From the NCBI RefSeq assembly GCF_029603165.1, contig NZ_JAQSVC010000006.1, forward strand, positions 1-64,000: 64,000 nt of DNA. The letters run 5' to 3'. Below, piece by piece: positions 19,142 to 27,541 of this stretch. A program made the position numbers and the translations under genes. Position 1 is the stretch's first letter, and every line of letters starts with the position of its first letter. Below the pieces are notes generated by a model. That model made no database searches and was not told the DNA's origin. It was given only the letters and a program-made list of their open reading frames with translations. This stretch comes from Galbibacter pacificus (GTDB lineage: Bacteria; Bacteroidota; Bacteroidia; Flavobacteriales; Flavobacteriaceae).

Positions 19142-20200
19142 ATGAAAAAGCAATACTACAACGTTGTAGGAGTGATGTCGGGCACTTCTTTGGATGGAAT
19201 CGATTTGGTGAATGTTCAATTTGAAAAAAAATCAGATTGGGAGTTTTCGGTAATTCATTCAGAAACAATACCTTATAATGTCTTACTAAAAAAGAAACTA
19301 AAAAATGCAATTCATTTACAATCGGATTCATTGAAGAAACTCGATGAAGAATACACCAAATATCTGACAGAAGTAATTCTTACATTTATTTCAAAATATA
19401 AAATAATCGATATCGATTTTATAGCTTCTCATGGGCACACCGTTTTTCATGAACCCGAAAAAGGAGTTACCTACCAAATAGGAAACATGCCTTTTATGGC
19501 CAAAAAACTGAACAAAACGGTTGTATGCGATTTTCGTGTTGAAGATGTGGAATTGGGTGGGCAGGGAGCGCCATTGGTGCCAATTGGAGATAAATTGCTC
19601 TTTCCCGAATACGATTTTTGTTTAAACATAGGCGGTTTTGCCAATGTAACCACTGAAGAACAAGGAGTTTATAAGGCCTTCGATATATGTGCTGCCAATA
19701 ACGTGCTGAACCATTATGTTGCAAAATTGGGTCTTGAATATGACGACCGGGGGAAAATAGCCGCTTCGGGAACATTAAACCAAAAATTATTTGCTCAATT
19801 AAATTCTTTGCCTTATTATAGCAAGAAACCACCAAAGTCTTTAGGTATAGAATGGGTAGAAAGCGAGATTATTCCAATAATCGACCACTATCCGCTTAAT
19901 GTAGAAGGCATACTTCGTACCTATACAGAACATATAGCACAACAAATAAGTATGGTACTAACCAGTAAATCGACCGTATTGATTACGGGCGGCGGCGCAT
20001 ATAATGATTTTTTAATAAATAGGTTACGGCAAATAAGCCGGGCAAACATTATCTTGCCAGACAAAGCCATTATAGAATTTAAAGAGGCCATTATTTTTGG
20101 CCTGTTGGGCGTATTGCGCACCAGAAACGAAATTAATTGTTTAAAAAGCATAACGGGAGCTCATCGAGATCATAGCAGCGGGAAAATATACATTCCTTAA
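19142..20200 (+). CDS. anmK: Anhydro-N-acetylmuramic acid kinase
   Basis: The 352-residue ASKHA-fold kinase converts 1,6-anhydro-MurNAc to MurNAc-6-phosphate in peptidoglycan recycling. The phosphate loop GVMSGTSLDGIDLV (residues 10-23) is diagnostic. DFRVEDVELGGQGAPLVPIGD (split family motif around 130-149), a NIGGFANVT motif and a C-terminal TGGGAYNDFL nucleotide motif follow. The length is normal. The ATG at 19142 sits about 85 bp from the divergent acyl-CoA dehydrogenase start. Other cell-wall genes in the window (murF, ddl) are distant. Confidence 0.95.
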   Translation: MKKQYYNVVGVMSGTSLDGIDLVNVQFEKKSDWEFSVIHSETIPYNVLLKKKLKNAIHLQSDSLKKLDEEYTKYLTEVILTFISKYKIIDIDFIASHGHTVFHEPEKGVTYQIGNMPFMAKKLNKTVVCDFRVEDVELGGQGAPLVPIGDKLLFPEYDFCLNIGGFANVTTEEQGVYKAFDICAANNVLNHYVAKLGLEYDDRGKIAASGTLNQKLFAQLNSLPYYSKKPPKSLGIEWVESEIIPIIDHYPLNVEGILRTYTEHIAQQISMVLTSKSTVLITGGGAYNDFLINRLRQISRANIILPDKAIIEFKEAIIFGLLGVLRTRNEINCLKSITGAHRDHSSGKIYIP

Positions 20201-20237
20201 AAAAATGTAAAAATCGAGATCAGCTTTTTTAGTTTTA

Positions 20238-20245
20238 TATATTTG
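20238..20245 (+). promoter_or_regulatory. Likely -7 element for the amino acid dehydrogenase
   Basis: A perfect TATATTTG box lies 19 bp before the ATG at 20265. No convincing TTTG is seen 19 nt upstream, so only the -7 element is claimed. Confidence 0.5.
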
Positions 20246-20264
20246 TGAACACTTTAATAATTTA

Positions 20265-21491
20265 ATGAAAGAATTACTAAAACAATACGAAGAAAAGTCC
20301 CCCGAAATTATTTTTAATTGGAAAGATCCTGAAACAGAGGCCGAAGGATGGACAGTCATAAACTCATTAAGAGGCGGCGCCGCAGGAGGCGGGACCAGAA
20401 TGCGCGTTGGGCTGGATGCAAACGAAGTGCTCTCGCTGGCAAAAACAATGGAGGTGAAGTTTACCGTCTCCGGGCCAGCCATTGGCGGAGCAAAATCCGG
20501 AATTAATTTCGACCCGAAGGATCCAAGAAAAAAAGGAGTATTGGAACGCTGGTATAAAGCCGTTTCCCCATTACTGAAAAGTTATTACGGAACCGGGGGC
20601 GATTTAAACGTAGACGAAATCCACGAAGTTATCCCCATTACCGAAGATTGTGGTGTATGGCATCCGCAGGAAGGAGTTTTTAACGGTCATTTTAAACCTT
20701 CGGAAGCCGATAAAATTAATCGCATCGGGCAATTGAGGCAAGGGGTTATAAAAGTATTGGAAAACGAGAGCTATTCCCCAGACGTAAAAAGAAAATATAC
20801 AGTCGCCGACATGATTACCGGTTTTGGCGTTGCAGAATCCGTAAAGCATTTTTATAATATTTATGGAGGTTCGGTAAAAGGAAAAAGAGCCATTGTGCAA
20901 GGCTTTGGAAATGTAGGTGCCGCAGCCGCTTATTACCTATCTCAAATGGGGGCAAAAATAGTAGGCATCATAGATATTAACGGAGGTGTTATTAATGAAG
21001 AAGGTTTTACTTTTGATGAAATTAGAACATTCTTCCTGAACAAAAAAGGCAATACGTTGGATCTTCCGGATATGATTCCGTTTGAAGAAATGAACGAAAA
21101 AATCTGGAAATTGCCAGCAGAAATATTTTTACCTTGTGCCGCTTCGCGCTTAATTAAAAAAGAACAGATATCGCAGATGATAGAGACAGGGCTCGAAGTA
21201 GTATCGTGCGGGGCAAATGTACCTTTTGCCGATAAAGAAATATTTTTTGGGCCCATAATGGAACATACCGACCAAAGAATTAGTTTAATTCCCGATTTTA
21301 TATCCAATTGCGGTATGGCAAGGGTATTTGCCTATTTTATGGAGCGCCGTACGGAAATGACCGACGAGGCAATATTTGATGATACTTCAAGTACCATACA
21401 AAAAGCACTGCAAAATACATTTAAACACAGTGGTTCAAAAATAAATATTAGCAGCACCGCTTTTGAAATCGCTTTAAAACAGTTAATTTAG
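20265..21491 (+). CDS. Glu/Leu/Phe/Val family amino acid dehydrogenase
   Basis: The 408-residue NAD(P)-dependent oxidative deaminase has the substrate/catalytic motif PAIGGAKSGINFDP (catalytic Lys in GGAK, about residue 73) preceded by SLRGGAAGGGTRM, and a Rossmann fold AIVQGFGNVGAAAAYYL (about 209-225). LPCAASRLIKKEQI and CGANVPFADKE complete the family pattern. It reversibly converts an amino acid to a 2-oxo acid and ammonia. Leucine or another branched-chain substrate is as likely as glutamate and cannot be settled by reading. It is followed after 30 bp by nhaD on the same strand. Confidence 0.9.
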   Translation: MKELLKQYEEKSPEIIFNWKDPETEAEGWTVINSLRGGAAGGGTRMRVGLDANEVLSLAKTMEVKFTVSGPAIGGAKSGINFDPKDPRKKGVLERWYKAVSPLLKSYYGTGGDLNVDEIHEVIPITEDCGVWHPQEGVFNGHFKPSEADKINRIGQLRQGVIKVLENESYSPDVKRKYTVADMITGFGVAESVKHFYNIYGGSVKGKRAIVQGFGNVGAAAAYYLSQMGAKIVGIIDINGGVINEEGFTFDEIRTFFLNKKGNTLDLPDMIPFEEMNEKIWKLPAEIFLPCAASRLIKKEQISQMIETGLEVVSCGANVPFADKEIFFGPIMEHTDQRISLIPDFISNCGMARVFAYFMERRTEMTDEAIFDDTSSTIQKALQNTFKHSGSKINISSTAFEIALKQLI

Positions 21492-21521
21492 ACGCAAAAT
21501 ATATATACTAACAACTATCCT

Positions 21522-22886
21522 ATGGAGACAATTATTATTCTTGTATTCGTTCTTGGTTATTTGGCAATCACACTAGAACACAACTTAAAAATAGATAAAT
21601 TAATACCCGCCTTGGGGATGATGGCCCTTTTATGGGCCATAATAGCATTGACGCACATGGATGTGTTTGAGGTTAATGCAGAACTTAAAGAATTGGAGGC
21701 AACCCATATAGACGACATTTTATTGCACCATCTGGGGAAAACGGCCGAAATTCTGGTTTTCTTGCTTGGCGCAATGACCATTGTTGAAATTATTGATTAT
21801 TTCGATGGCTTTGCAACAATAAAAGGGTACATAAAAACCCGAAGCAAACGTAAGTTACTTTGGGTGTTCAGTATTTTGGCATTTATATTATCGGCAATTA
21901 TTGACAATCTTACAGCTACCATTGTGCTAATAACCATATTGCAAAAAGTATTGAACGATAGAAACTTACGCCTATGGTTTGCCGGTATTATCGTTATTGC
22001 GGCAAATGCCGGTGGAGCGTGGTCGCCTATTGGAGATGTAACCACCACAATGTTATGGATTCAGCATAAAGTTACGGCGGCCGTGTTGATAGAGCACGTA
22101 TTGCTTCCTTCAATTTTCTGTATGATTATTCCAACTTTAATCGCTTCCCGTTTAAAAATATTTCAAGGTAAAATTGATGGCGATTTTACAGAAGACATCA
22201 AAAAATCAAAATACGGTACCGTGATGCTCTATCTAGGTTTGGGCGGAATTATATTTGTGCCGATTTTTAAAACCATTACACATTTGCCACCATATGTTGG
22301 TATGATGCTTTCTTTGGCTGTAGTGGCAACTTTTGCCGAAATATATAGTAATAAAAAATTCGCTCTTTCCGGCGTTAGCGAAGATAGTGGAGACTTTCAA
22401 GGACACCACAGTCCGGTTCATCATTCTCTTTCAAGAATAGAACTCCCCAGTATTTTATTCTTCTTGGGTATATTAATGGCAGTTGCAGCGTTAGAATCCT
22501 TGGGTATGCTTTTCCATTTTGCCGAAAAAATGGATGCTGCTATGCCTATGTTGGGAACTGAATCTCATGGAGAAAAAGTGTCGGACATTGTAGTGCTTAT
22601 ATTAGGTGTAGGCTCGGCCATAATAGATAATGTGCCATTGGTGGCCGCCAGTATGGGGATGTTCTCTGTAGGGATGGACGACCCGGTTTGGCACTTTATT
22701 GCATATTCGGCAGGTACCGGTGGAAGTATGTTAATTATTGGTTCGGCTGCCGGGGTTGTAGCCATGGGAATGGAAAAAATAGACTTCTTTTGGTATCTTA
22801 AAAAAATAGCCTGGTTGGCATTGGCCGGTTTCTTAGGGGGTGCCGTTATATTTGTAATTATGAGAAATTTCATCTTAAACGTATAA
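21522..22886 (+). CDS. nhaD: Sodium:proton antiporter, NhaD family
   Basis: The 454-residue membrane protein has about 11-13 hydrophobic segments. Diagnostic ion-transporter family features include SAIIDNLTATIVLI (about 126-139), AANAGGAWSPIGDVTTTMLW (about 159-178) and the C-terminal repeat AIIDNVPLVAASMGM with GTGGSMLIIGSAAGV. The paired IIDN motifs in the two halves are typical of NhaD and of the IT superfamily. Na+ extrusion coupled to H+ entry fits a marine organism. It lies 30 bp downstream of the amino acid dehydrogenase and 54 bp upstream of exbB. Confidence 0.92.
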   Translation: METIIILVFVLGYLAITLEHNLKIDKLIPALGMMALLWAIIALTHMDVFEVNAELKELEATHIDDILLHHLGKTAEILVFLLGAMTIVEIIDYFDGFATIKGYIKTRSKRKLLWVFSILAFILSAIIDNLTATIVLITILQKVLNDRNLRLWFAGIIVIAANAGGAWSPIGDVTTTMLWIQHKVTAAVLIEHVLLPSIFCMIIPTLIASRLKIFQGKIDGDFTEDIKKSKYGTVMLYLGLGGIIFVPIFKTITHLPPYVGMMLSLAVVATFAEIYSNKKFALSGVSEDSGDFQGHHSPVHHSLSRIELPSILFFLGILMAVAALESLGMLFHFAEKMDAAMPMLGTESHGEKVSDIVVLILGVGSAIIDNVPLVAASMGMFSVGMDDPVWHFIAYSAGTGGSMLIIGSAAGVVAMGMEKIDFFWYLKKIAWLALAGFLGGAVIFVIMRNFILNV

Positions 22887-22940
22887 TTTTATTCTGATAT
22901 TATCGTTATATACTTAACCTATTAAGCAAATTAATAATAT

Positions 22941-23630
22941 ATGATATTATTTCAAGAAGCAACCCAGGAGGTGGCTCAGGAAGCGCTTTCGGAAGAAAAA
23001 ACACTGTCGGTTATAGATTTAATTGTAAATGGTGGAACCGGAAGTATTATAATTATAGCAGTGCTTTTTGTATTGCTATTTGTAGCCCTTTACATATACT
23101 TTGAACGCATTTTTGCCATAAAAGCGGCATCTAGGATTGATAAAAATTTTATGAATCAAATAAGGGACCATGTTTCTAATGGAAAACTGGAAGCAGCAAA
23201 AATTTTATGCGCCCAAACAGATTCTCCAGTGGCCAGACTTACCGAAAAAGGAATTTCCAGAATAGGAAAACCTTTAGACGATATCAATAAGGCCATAGAA
23301 AATGCAGGTACTTTAGAGGTCTATAAGCTGGAGAAAAATGTAAGTATTTTGGCAACCGTGGCCGGGGCTGCACCCATGATTGGTTTCCTTGGGACCGTAA
23401 TCGGGATGATTATTGCGTTTCACCAAATGGCAACCAGCGGGGGACAGGCCGAAATGGGCCAATTGGCGGGAGGTATATACACCGCCATGACAACAACAGT
23501 GGCCGGACTTGTTGTAGGGATTATTGCATACATTGGTTACAACCATTTAGTGGTGCGCACAGACAAGGTGGTGCACAACATGGAAGCCAATGCGGTAGAA
23601 TTCCTGGATCTTTTGGATGAACCCGTTTAA
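22941..23630 (+). CDS. exbB: MotA/TolQ/ExbB proton channel family protein
   Basis: The 229-residue inner-membrane protein has three hydrophobic segments (about 34-57, 130-152 and 174-196) with the family motif LATVAGAAPMIGFLGTVIGMI across the second. GGIYTAMTTTVAGLVVGI in the third contains the Thr residues lining the proton path. It forms the stator with ExbD that energises TonB. The next genes are exbD and a tonB-like gene, so this is a complete TonB-energising set. A strong hairpin lies between it and exbD (separate entry). Confidence 0.94.
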   Translation: MILFQEATQEVAQEALSEEKTLSVIDLIVNGGTGSIIIIAVLFVLLFVALYIYFERIFAIKAASRIDKNFMNQIRDHVSNGKLEAAKILCAQTDSPVARLTEKGISRIGKPLDDINKAIENAGTLEVYKLEKNVSILATVAGAAPMIGFLGTVIGMIIAFHQMATSGGQAEMGQLAGGIYTAMTTTVAGLVVGIIAYIGYNHLVVRTDKVVHNMEANAVEFLDLLDEPV

Positions 23631-23649
23631 TACTAACAACATACTTTTA

Positions 23650-23684
23650 AACTACATGGCCTGCTTTTCGCAAGCCATGTAGTT
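23650..23684 (+). promoter_or_regulatory. Strong intercistronic hairpin between exbB and exbD
   Basis: An 11-bp perfect stem AACTACATGGC / GCCATGTAGTT continues, after one C-A mismatch, into TGC/GCA around a TTTTC loop. There is no T-run after it (ATTCAT follows), so it is not a standard terminator. It could stabilise the exbB 3' end or reduce read-through, giving more ExbB than ExbD. That role is an inference. Confidence 0.6.
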
Positions 23685-23711
23685 ATTCATAAAATACCAA
23701 ACATAAAACAG

Positions 23712-24098
23712 ATGAAATTAAAAGGAAGAAATAAAGTGTCGCCGGAATTCAGCATGAGTTCCATGACAGACATTGTCTTTCTGCTTCTGGTGTTCTTTAT
23801 GCTTACCTCAAATTCTCCAAATGCATTAGACTTGCTTTTGCCCAAGGCGAAAGGAAAATCAACAAATACACAAAACGTCTCTGTGAGCATCAATAAAAAC
23901 TTGGATATTTTTGTTGATAATGTTAAAGTAAAATCCGAATTTGTAGAAACCGAGTTAAAGCGCAGACTAAAAGATGTAGATAAACCAACCATAATTTTAC
24001 GGGCAGAAAAAAGCGTGCCTATCGATAATGCCGTTAATATTATGGATATAGCAAATCAGAACAATTACAAAGTAATATTGGCTGTAAGACCAGAATAA
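23712..24098 (+). CDS. exbD: ExbD/TolR family biopolymer transport protein
   Basis: The 128-residue protein has one transmembrane helix near residues 17-38 with the conserved proton-carrying Asp in SSMTDIVFLLLVFFML (about residue 18) and a periplasmic domain ending RAEKSVPIDNAVNIMDIANQ, typical of ExbD. It works with ExbB to harness the proton gradient for TonB. One base separates its stop from the tonB-like gene, indicating tight co-transcription. Confidence 0.94.
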   Translation: MKLKGRNKVSPEFSMSSMTDIVFLLLVFFMLTSNSPNALDLLLPKAKGKSTNTQNVSVSINKNLDIFVDNVKVKSEFVETELKRRLKDVDKPTIILRAEKSVPIDNAVNIMDIANQNNYKVILAVRPE

Positions 24099-24099
24099 A

Positions 24100-24990
24100 A
24101 TGTCTTTACTAGATACACGACATAAGAAAAAATCGTTTACATTAACCACGATATTGTTATCGTTGCTACTGTTCCTTATGTTTTATATTGGACTTTCTTA
24201 CCTGGATCCGCCTATTGAAAGCGGTATTTCGGTAAATTTTGGTACGACCGACTTTGGAAGCGGGAATGTTCAGCCTAAAGAAAAAATAAAGAGTACACCC
24301 GTTGAAAAGCCAAAAGTAGAAGAACAGCCCAAGGAAGAAGTAGTAGAACCATCGGCTCCCAAAGAAGTTTCTCAAACCGAGGCAGAGGAGGTGGTTACAC
24401 AGGATAATGAAGAATCGGTAGTTATTAAAAAACAAAAAGAAGCCGAAGCCAAGAAAAGGGCCGAAGAAGAAGCCGAGCGCAAGGCAAAGGCCGAAGCCGA
24501 ACGCAAAGAAAGAGAACGCAAGGCCGAAGAAGAACGTGTACGGCAAGAACAGGAAGCCAAGAAAAAGCAGCTCGATGCCATGATGGGTGGACTCAATAGT
24601 TCCGACGGGACCGCAACGGGAAGCGAAGGAAACGATAACAAAGCTGGAGACAAAGGGCAACCCGATGGAGACCCTTATGCAAGCAGTTATTACGGAGGCG
24701 CAGGAAGTGGTTCGGGCGGTGTTGGGTATGGTCTAAATGGAAGAAGTTTACTTTCTAGTAATAAATTTGAGCCGGACTGTAATGAAGAAGGTAGAGTTGT
24801 AGTGGAAATAGTAGTAGATCAGTCAGGAAAAGTTATAGATGCTACGCCTGGAGTTAAAGGGTCAATAGCGGCACCTTGTTTATTGGAAGCTGCTGAAAAA
24901 ACAGCAAGGTCATATAGGTGGAATGATGATGAAGAGGCTCATCCTAGGCAAATAGGGTTCGTAGTGGTTAATTTCAAACTAGGAGAATAA
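24100..24990 (+). CDS. TonB/TolA-like energy transducer
   Basis: The 296-residue protein has a short cytoplasmic N-terminus, one membrane anchor (about residues 15-35, LTTILLSLLLFLMFYIGLSY), a long highly charged Pro/Glu/Lys then Ala/Glu/Arg/Lys helix (about 60-165), a Gly/Ser-rich spacer and a C-terminal domain (about 215-296, EGRVVVEIVVDQSGKVIDA) of the TonB type. With ExbB/ExbD it should energise outer-membrane receptors. The long charged central helix recalls TolA, so a Tol-Pal-like role is an alternative. The charged stretch produces a long antisense open frame that I do not count as a gene. Confidence 0.85.
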   Translation: MSLLDTRHKKKSFTLTTILLSLLLFLMFYIGLSYLDPPIESGISVNFGTTDFGSGNVQPKEKIKSTPVEKPKVEEQPKEEVVEPSAPKEVSQTEAEEVVTQDNEESVVIKKQKEAEAKKRAEEEAERKAKAEAERKERERKAEEERVRQEQEAKKKQLDAMMGGLNSSDGTATGSEGNDNKAGDKGQPDGDPYASSYYGGAGSGSGGVGYGLNGRSLLSSNKFEPDCNEEGRVVVEIVVDQSGKVIDATPGVKGSIAAPCLLEAAEKTARSYRWNDDEEAHPRQIGFVVVNFKLGE

Positions 24991-24995
24991 ACAAA

Positions 24996-26204
24996 ATGAC
25001 ATACGAGCAAACCCTCGATTGGATGTTTGGTAGGTTGCCAATGTATCAAAAGCAAGGTCAATCTGCTTTTAAACCCAAGCTTACCAATACCATAAATTTT
25101 GTAAAACATCTGGGCAATCCCGAGAAAAACTTTAAAGCTGTTCATGTGGCCGGCACCAACGGAAAAGGCTCCACAAGCCATATGTTGGCATCAATTCTTC
25201 AGGAAGCGGGATATAAAGTTGGACTGTATACTTCCCCACATTTAAAAGATTTTCGTGAGCGTATAAAAATCAACGGAAAAGAAATATCCGAAGAATCAGT
25301 AGTTAGTTTTATTGCCAAGAATAAAGCATTTCTCGAAGAACAATCGCTCTCTTTTTTTGAAATGACCGTGGGCATGGCGTTTCATTATTTTTCCGAAGAA
25401 AAAGTAGATATCGCTATTATTGAAGTTGGCTTGGGGGGAAGGTACGATTCTACAAATATTATTGTCCCAGAAATTTCAGTAATTACCAATATCGGGTTCG
25501 ACCATACCGATATGTTGGGCGATACATTAGAAAAAATAGCTTGGGAAAAGGCCGGGATTATTAAACAAACTGTTCCGGTTGTGGTAAGCGAGTATAACGA
25601 ACTTACCTATCCGGTATTTCAATCGGTAGCAATAGAAAAGGATGCTCCTATTTTTTTAGCTGAAGAAATAAAAACCGATTTTAAAAGCGACTTGCTGGGA
25701 AGTTATCAAAAGAAAAATATAAAAGCGGTAATTGCAACAATAGAGAGGCTAAAGGGGTTTACGGTAACCCAAGAGCATATAAAAAGCGGACTTTTAAACA
25801 CGGTAAAAAATACAGGCCTTTTGGGAAGATGGCAAATATTGGGTGGGCACCCAAAAATAATCTGTGATACCGCGCATAACAAAGAAGGGTTATCCATAGT
25901 AATTTCTCAATTACTAACACAAAATTTTACTCAGTTACATTTAATTTTAGGTTTTGTAAAAGATAAAAACCTTGATAAAATTCTGCCACTGTTTCCTGAA
26001 AACGCAAAATATTACTTTTGTTCGCCAAAAATATCAAGAGGGCTTGATGTCGAAAAATTGCTTGAAAAAGCTACATGTTTTAACCTGAAAGGCGAAACAT
26101 ACAGCTCAGTTTCAGAAGCTTTACAGGCAGCCAAATCCAAGGCTTCAAAAAACGACTTGATCTATGTTGGGGGCAGTACTTTTGTGGTTTCGGAAATCAT
26201 CTAA
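24996..26204 (+). CDS. folC: Bifunctional folylpolyglutamate / dihydrofolate synthase
   Basis: The 402-residue Mur-ligase-fold enzyme adds glutamate to folates (and makes dihydrofolate). The P-loop VAGTNGKGSTSHML is at about residues 51-64, followed by the family motif YTSPHLKDFRERIKI. EVGLGGRYDSTNI and the metal-ligand IGFDHTDMLGDTLEKIAWEK appear in order, and the C-terminal domain contains DTAHN. It starts 5 bp after the tonB-like gene, so it probably shares its transcript although the function is unrelated. Confidence 0.95.
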   Translation: MTYEQTLDWMFGRLPMYQKQGQSAFKPKLTNTINFVKHLGNPEKNFKAVHVAGTNGKGSTSHMLASILQEAGYKVGLYTSPHLKDFRERIKINGKEISEESVVSFIAKNKAFLEEQSLSFFEMTVGMAFHYFSEEKVDIAIIEVGLGGRYDSTNIIVPEISVITNIGFDHTDMLGDTLEKIAWEKAGIIKQTVPVVVSEYNELTYPVFQSVAIEKDAPIFLAEEIKTDFKSDLLGSYQKKNIKAVIATIERLKGFTVTQEHIKSGLLNTVKNTGLLGRWQILGGHPKIICDTAHNKEGLSIVISQLLTQNFTQLHLILGFVKDKNLDKILPLFPENAKYYFCSPKISRGLDVEKLLEKATCFNLKGETYSSVSEALQAAKSKASKNDLIYVGGSTFVVSEII

Positions 26205-26220
26205 ATTTTTCAAATATTTC

Positions 26221-26251
26221 TTTGCCGAAAACAAAAACTGTTCTATATTTG
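26221..26251 (+). promoter_or_regulatory. Promoter of the tRNA-Val pair
   Basis: TTTG at 26221-26224 and TATATTTG at 26244-26251 are separated by 19 nt, the same geometry as the tRNA-Thr and porV promoters. Confidence 0.78.
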
Positions 26252-26273
26252 CAACCGCAATCAAGCAAATGAG

Positions 26274-26348
26274 GGGCGATTAGCTCAGCTGGTTCAGAGC
26301 ACCTGCCTTACAAGCAGGGGGTCACTGGTTCGAATCCAGTATCGCCCA
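26274..26348 (+). tRNA. tRNA-Val (anticodon TAC), first copy
   Basis: The acceptor GGGCGAT pairs with ATCGCCC, the anticodon stem CCTGC/GCAGG encloses CTTACAA (anticodon TAC), and the T arm contains GGTTCGAATCC. CCA follows directly at 26349-26351. The mature sequence is identical to the second copy. Confidence 0.97.
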
Positions 26349-26358
26349 CCAATTTTAG

Positions 26359-26383
26359 AGACTTCTATTGGAAGTCTTTTTTT
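26359..26383 (+). terminator. Terminator between the two tRNA-Val genes
   Basis: A 7-bp stem AGACTTC / GAAGTCT with a TATTG loop is followed by a T-run. A separate TACATTTG box at 26387-26394 could start the second tRNA independently. Confidence 0.75.
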
Positions 26384-26409
26384 CTCTACATTTGTTATAA
26401 TTGCAAAAC

Positions 26410-26484
26410 GGGCGATTAGCTCAGCTGGTTCAGAGCACCTGCCTTACAAGCAGGGGGTCACTGGTTCGAATCCAGTATCGCCCA
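26410..26484 (+). tRNA. tRNA-Val (anticodon TAC), second copy
   Basis: The 75-nt mature sequence is identical to the copy at 26274-26348. The next bases are CTA, so CCA is not encoded here, unlike the first copy. Confidence 0.97.
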
Positions 26485-26496
26485 CTACTTATACAA

Positions 26497-26528
26497 AAGC
26501 CATTCAAGAGATTGAGTGGCTTTTTTTT
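26497..26528 (+). terminator. Terminator of the second tRNA-Val
   Basis: A 10-bp stem AAGCCATTCA / TGAGTGGCTT (one T-G pair) with an AGAGAT loop runs into eight T residues. Confidence 0.88.
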
Positions 26529-26791
26529 ACAATGGACATTTATTATTGTTACATATTGTACTCCCAAACCCTTGATAGGGATTATGGATCATTCCGGATC
26601 ATTCCCAATTGTTGTGTTTATGCAAAAATAATGATCAATCTTTTTTCGCCCCTCTAAACCCTAAACCCTAAACCCTAAACTAGACCCCCCTTTCTTTTCA
26701 CTAAATTCGTATTTAACAAAAATTTATGAAAACCGGACTTTCTTTTTCTTCGTTAGTATGTGTAGAAGATTAATCATTAAAAACATCAATT
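26529..26791. other. Intergenic region between tRNA-Val and the ferritin-like genes
   Basis: No gene is visible. It contains the 7-bp telomere-like repeat at 26655-26680 and AT-rich sequence leading to the ATG at 26792. I see no good TAnnTTTG box before that gene, so it may use a different sigma factor. Confidence 0.5.
26655..26680 (+). repeat. Short TAAACCC tandem repeat (telomere-like)
   Basis: Three full copies of TAAACCC plus TAAAC lie in tandem without interruption. The unit is identical to the plant-type telomere repeat, but the tract is only 26 bp. Confidence 0.95.
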
Positions 26792-27520
26792 ATGAAAAAG
26801 AAAATCATAAAAGTCCATCAACCAAAGGGCTTTAATAACAGACGACAATTCTTGAAATTAGGTGGTTTGGCAGTAGCTGGATCGGGTTTATTGTGGGCAT
26901 GTAGCAGTGACGACGACCAAGGGATGATGCCGCCTCCCGACTCTGAAGTATTCGATTTGGGAGAGGGCGATCTGGGCGTATTAAATTATGCATATGCACT
27001 GGAACAACTTGAAGCCGATTTTTATACCAAAGTGGTTAATTCTTTCTACGGAAGTATTTCTGATGAAGAAAAGCAAGTGTTAACAGATTTGTACTACCAC
27101 GAAGTAAATCATAGAGATTTCTTTAAAACAGCTATTACAGCAGCTGTTGAAGGCAATACAGAGTTGGTGTTGCCAACTTTGGAGTTTGATTATGGCGATC
27201 TGGACTTTGGAAACAGGGACCAGGTTCTGGGTACGGCAAAAGTACTTGAAGATACAGGTGTAGCTGCATACAATGGTGCCGGAAAACTTATTTCCAATCC
27301 TGATTATCTTTTAATTGCAGGTAAAATTGTATCTGTAGAAGCAAGGCATGCTTCGGCAATTAGAACGCTTATTAACCCCGGATCTGCCGATTTTGCCGGT
27401 GACGATGCAGTTACTGTAGATACCGGGTTGGATGCGGCTATGGACCCATCAGATATATTGGCTGCCGTTGCTGCAACCGGGTTTATCAAAACCGAATTCA
27501 CGGCTAATAACTTACCATAA
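26792..27520 (+). CDS. Tat-exported ferritin-like lipoprotein
   Basis: The 242-residue protein begins with a twin-arginine signal (NNRRQFLKLGG at residues 15-25) whose hydrophobic stretch ends in LLWAC, a lipobox, so a Tat lipoprotein is likely. The mature part matches the Ferritin_2-type four-helix family also seen in desiccation-related proteins: YALEQLEADFY, YYHEVNHRDFF, VLEDTGVAAYNGA and IVSVEARHASAI place Glu and His residues suitable for a di-metal site. It is paired with a second, non-lipoprotein member 21 bp downstream. Metal or redox function is inferred from the fold; the real substrate is unknown. Confidence 0.86.
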   Translation: MKKKIIKVHQPKGFNNRRQFLKLGGLAVAGSGLLWACSSDDDQGMMPPPDSEVFDLGEGDLGVLNYAYALEQLEADFYTKVVNSFYGSISDEEKQVLTDLYYHEVNHRDFFKTAITAAVEGNTELVLPTLEFDYGDLDFGNRDQVLGTAKVLEDTGVAAYNGAGKLISNPDYLLIAGKIVSVEARHASAIRTLINPGSADFAGDDAVTVDTGLDAAMDPSDILAAVAATGFIKTEFTANNLP

Positions 27521-27541
27521 TTAACTATTAAATTGAAAACT

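Noticed and set aside
24166-24660. Long antisense frames over the tonB-like linker
   Set aside because: The Lys/Glu/Ala-rich linker codons create stop-free antisense frames; the Phe/Leu/Ser-rich products have no protein-like features.
26401-26631. 76-aa plus-strand frame overlapping tRNA-Val
   Set aside because: It runs through the second tRNA and its terminator.
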